Part shown: in pieces, positions 61,889 through 64,000 of the stretch
Numbering within the stretch: position 1 is the stretch's first letter
How the letters are laid out: the number at the start of each line of letters is the position of its first letter
DNA from: Saprospirales bacterium
GTDB lineage: Bacteria > Bacteroidota > Bacteroidia > Chitinophagales > Saprospiraceae
Direction of reading: 5' to 3'
Length of the DNA: 64,000 bases
Assembly: GCA_016719895.1 (NCBI GenBank)
Contig: JADJYG010000019.1
Span: 104,316 to 168,315, forward strand
Program-made: the position numbers and the translations under genes
The notes under the pieces: generated by a model
The model's database searches: none
Seen by the model: the letters and a program-made list of their open reading frames with translations, nothing else
Told to the model about the DNA's origin: nothing

Positions 61889-63385
61889 ATGGCCTTCCGG
61901 TATTCTATCGGCTACACCCTTTTGTTTGGTCTGCTGTTTATGATCAGCCAGTACGACGTATGGCTACAGCTCCCCCCGGCCTCCATGCACCAATGGCGGC
62001 AGGCCGATGGGGCGTCTATTGCCTGGCATTACGCGCAAAATCTCTGCATCGGGGAGGTACAGGTCAACAACCTGTTTTATACCGGCGACAACCATGCTGC
62101 CGGCGAACTGCCCCTGTTGTACTGGCTGTCGGGCCTGATGACGCGCAGCGGCCTGGCGCCGGACTATCCCTTGCGCTGGATCGGGTTGTTCCTGTTGTTC
62201 GGCGGCGGCTGGGCGTTCGGCTGGATGGTTTTGACGTTGACTGGGCTTCCGCTGGTTGCGGCGCTGAGCGCCGGTTTGCTCCTGACATCGCCGGTGCTGA
62301 GTTACTACGGTCCGGGGTTTTTACCCGATGCGCCGGCGTTTTGTTTTGTGCTGATCATGGCCGCGTGTGTGTTGCAGGCGGAGCGGCGGCAAAGCGGGCG
62401 ATGGCTGGGCGCAGGGGCGTTTTTCGCGGCGCTGGCTATTGCGCTGAAGCTGAGTATGGCCCTTCTTCCCCTGGCGCTTGCCGGCGCCTGGGCTCTGGGG
62501 CGCTACCGGGGGCAATGGCCGGCTGGATCGATCTGGAATGGCAACAGCCCTTTGTGGGCCCTTGCGGGCGGAACGGGCGTCATCCTGGTCTTTTTCTGGC
62601 GCCTGGCGTTGTATAATAGCCAACACCAGGCCATTTATTTTCTGCGCAGCACGCGGCCGGTTTGGAATTACGACGGGGCTTTTATCCGGGAAACCTTGTA
62701 CGCCATCGGGGTAGCGGGGGTTCCGGCGTTTGCTTCGGTGGGGCTGTACCTGGCCGGTCTGGCCAGTTTATGGCTATGGATCAAACACTGGAAATCGACA
62801 CCAGTCATGGCCCGCAACACACTGGTATTCGCGGCCCTGGGGGGCCTGGCCTACAGCCTCTTGTGGTTCCGGATGCTGCGCGAACACGATTATTACCTCA
62901 TTTGCCTGCTGGCAATCCCGGTCATCCTGCTGCTGAACGGGTACCGGTTGGCGGCCAGCCGGCACCCCCTTCAAGGGCTGCCTTATGCGCTGGGTGTTTG
63001 TTTGTTGATCGGGGGGTGGCACAACCGGTATATCCTGTCGGAGCGCCTGCGCCTGGCCTTTCACCCGCAAAACAGCCTGAGTCTGCCGCCGGATGCATTT
63101 TTGGCGCCCGGGCGCCTTGAAGCAGCGGGTGTTCCGGAGGCGGCCCGGGTATTGTGTCCGCAGGATCCCTCCCCCAACATTGCCCTGCTGGCTTTGCAGC
63201 GCCACGGCTGGACGGCGTATAACTTCGGCGACCGGATCAACGCCGATACCTTGCACAAGTATCAGACCCGGTTTGGGCTCACGCACCTGGCCTTGCGCGA
63301 TACGGCGTGGTACAGCCCGTTGTACCGGCAGTTTTTTCCGGTCAGGGATGGAGAAACTCAGGGATGGTTTGTATTTTCCCGTTAA
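61889..63385 (+). CDS. GT39-like multi-pass membrane glycosyltransferase
   Basis: 498 residues with about 11-12 transmembrane helices. The first luminal loop has SMHQWRQADGASIAWHYA, the position where the catalytic acidic residue of dolichyl-phosphate-mannose transferases (PMT/ArnT) lies. The C-terminal soluble part has FLAPGRLEAAGVPEAARVLC and HKYQTRFGLTHLALRD. Such enzymes move sugars from polyprenyl-phosphate to a periplasmic acceptor. The ATG at 61889 is preceded by TATCTTTC (61851-61858), one mismatch from TAnnTTTG. It is followed after 15 bases by a second enzyme of the same type. Confidence 0.78.
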   Translation: MAFRYSIGYTLLFGLLFMISQYDVWLQLPPASMHQWRQADGASIAWHYAQNLCIGEVQVNNLFYTGDNHAAGELPLLYWLSGLMTRSGLAPDYPLRWIGLFLLFGGGWAFGWMVLTLTGLPLVAALSAGLLLTSPVLSYYGPGFLPDAPAFCFVLIMAACVLQAERRQSGRWLGAGAFFAALAIALKLSMALLPLALAGAWALGRYRGQWPAGSIWNGNSPLWALAGGTGVILVFFWRLALYNSQHQAIYFLRSTRPVWNYDGAFIRETLYAIGVAGVPAFASVGLYLAGLASLWLWIKHWKSTPVMARNTLVFAALGGLAYSLLWFRMLREHDYYLICLLAIPVILLLNGYRLAASRHPLQGLPYALGVCLLIGGWHNRYILSERLRLAFHPQNSLSLPPDAFLAPGRLEAAGVPEAARVLCPQDPSPNIALLALQRHGWTAYNFGDRINADTLHKYQTRFGLTHLALRDTAWYSPLYRQFFPVRDGETQGWFVFSR

Positions 63386-63400
63386 AAAACAGCTAAGACT

Positions 63401-64000
63401 ATGAAAACCCAGCCCTGGCTTCGACTCCTGGCAGCTTTGTTGCTCGCCAAACTCCTGCTTCATCTGTACCTCAACGGGCAGTGGTCGTTTCACCGCGATG
63501 AGCTGCTCTACCTGGCCCTGGGCCGGCGCCCCGCCTGGGGCTTCGCTTCCGTGCCGCCGGGTATCGGGTTCTGGGCCTGGCTGGGCGACCGGGTACTCGG
63601 CGGCTCGGTGGAGGGCATCCGGCTGATCGCCACCTTGTTTGGCACAGCCACCGTGTTGTTGACCGGGCTGATGGCCCGCGAGATGCTGCCCGCCGGCGAG
63701 CGGTCGGGCCGGTTTGCCATGCTCCTGGTTGGGCTGGCGGGGCTGGTATCCGGCGCATTTCTGCGTCCGTGTATGTTGTTTATGCCGGTGGTGTTTGACG
63801 TGTTTTACTGGGCGCTGATGTGTTGGCTGCTGATGGGTTACCTCCGCACGGAAAAACGGAGTTGGCTGTGGTGGTTTGGCCTGGCGGCGGGTTTTGGATT
63901 ACTCAACAAATACAGTGTGCTGATCTTGTTGTTCAGTTTGTTGCCGGGGGTGTTGTTCATCTCCCGCAACCGGCGCATTTTTTCCCAACCTGCATTATAC
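63401..64000 (+). CDS. GT39/PMT-type membrane glycosyltransferase, partial at window end
   Basis: From the ATG at 63401 the frame is open for 200 codons to the last base. The N-terminus is MKTQPWLRLLAALLLAKLLL, followed by the PMT_2 motif SFHRDELLYLALGRRPAWGF (the HRDE acidic pair) and several helices (LMAREMLPAGERSG, CMLFMPVVFDVFYWALMCWL, LAAGFGLLNKYSVLILLF). It is the second of a tandem pair. The C-terminal half is outside the window. Confidence 0.82.
   Translation, partial: MKTQPWLRLLAALLLAKLLLHLYLNGQWSFHRDELLYLALGRRPAWGFASVPPGIGFWAWLGDRVLGGSVEGIRLIATLFGTATVLLTGLMAREMLPAGERSGRFAMLLVGLAGLVSGAFLRPCMLFMPVVFDVFYWALMCWLLMGYLRTEKRSWLWWFGLAAGFGLLNKYSVLILLFSLLPGVLFISRNRRIFSQPALY

Overview
The window is GC-rich DNA (roughly 55-60% by eye) from a member of the Bacteroidota, most likely a Saprospiria-type organism (Haliscomenobacter/Lewinella relatives). 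Evidence: type IX secretion C-terminal sorting domains, a fused CcoN-CcoO cbb3 oxidase subunit, the Bacteroidota-restricted families DUF5683 and DUF5689, a TonB-dependent receptor with a carboxypeptidase-like N-terminal domain, an OmpA protein with TSP3 repeats, promoter -7 boxes of the TAnnTTTG class, and little sign of Shine-Dalgarno sequences. The assignment is inferred from gene content, not from a marker-gene tree.

Layout. 1-6.5 kb: a secreted-protein gene broken by an in-frame TGA, corA, a prolyl oligopeptidase lipoprotein, an unknown exported protein and murB. 6.5-8.1 kb: a large inverted array of tandem repeats followed by a membrane-anchored TIR protein. 8.2-14.9 kb: a cbb3 oxidase locus, ccoS-ccoNO-ccoQ-ccoP, then terminator, ccoG-ccoH-SafE-like exporter. 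Both transcription units are preceded by two FNR-like 12-mers exactly 22 bp apart. 15.2-16.8 kb: a coiled-coil protein paired with a membrane-anchored PspA-like protein. 16.8-26.5 kb: a minus-strand run with ubiX, a DUF2231/cytochrome c/LRR/discoidin protein, a related discoidin-like protein, a beta-propeller protein, a TIR-nSTAND-FGE conflict-type protein and a DUF1501 protein; the last two are frameshifted. 26.7-38.9 kb: HdeD, a T9SS-secreted M1 peptidase, rhomboid, DUF5683, and a DUF5689 lipoprotein + TonB receptor + nuclease unit, then a CNNM/CBS protein.

38.9-50.7 kb: valS, cold-shock protein, arfB, an OmpA/TSP3 protein, then a scar where a CHAT gene and a T9SS-secreted gene have both lost their 5' halves, then smc and a membrane protein. 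50.7-52.2 kb: tRNA-Ala(CGC), a second scar where a response regulator and a secreted-protein gene have both lost their 3' halves, and a tRNA remnant reduced to acceptor plus T arm. 52.2-64 kb: aldo/keto reductase, S41 protease, unknown exported protein, GH2 glycosidase, lipoprotein-like protein, an esterase C-terminal remnant, a frameshifted DUF1800 gene and two GT39-like membrane glycosyltransferases (the last cut by the window end).

Main themes: (1) a microaerobic respiration module with an explicit, repeated operator architecture; (2) biological-conflict type genes (two TIR proteins and a CHAT remnant), the most unusual being the TIR-nSTAND-FGE protein; (3) many intergenic repeat/hairpin elements, some of which supply the stop codons of neighbouring genes; (4) four genes that each need one extra base to restore the frame, which is either genuine decay or a systematic assembly error and should be settled before these genes are called pseudogenes.
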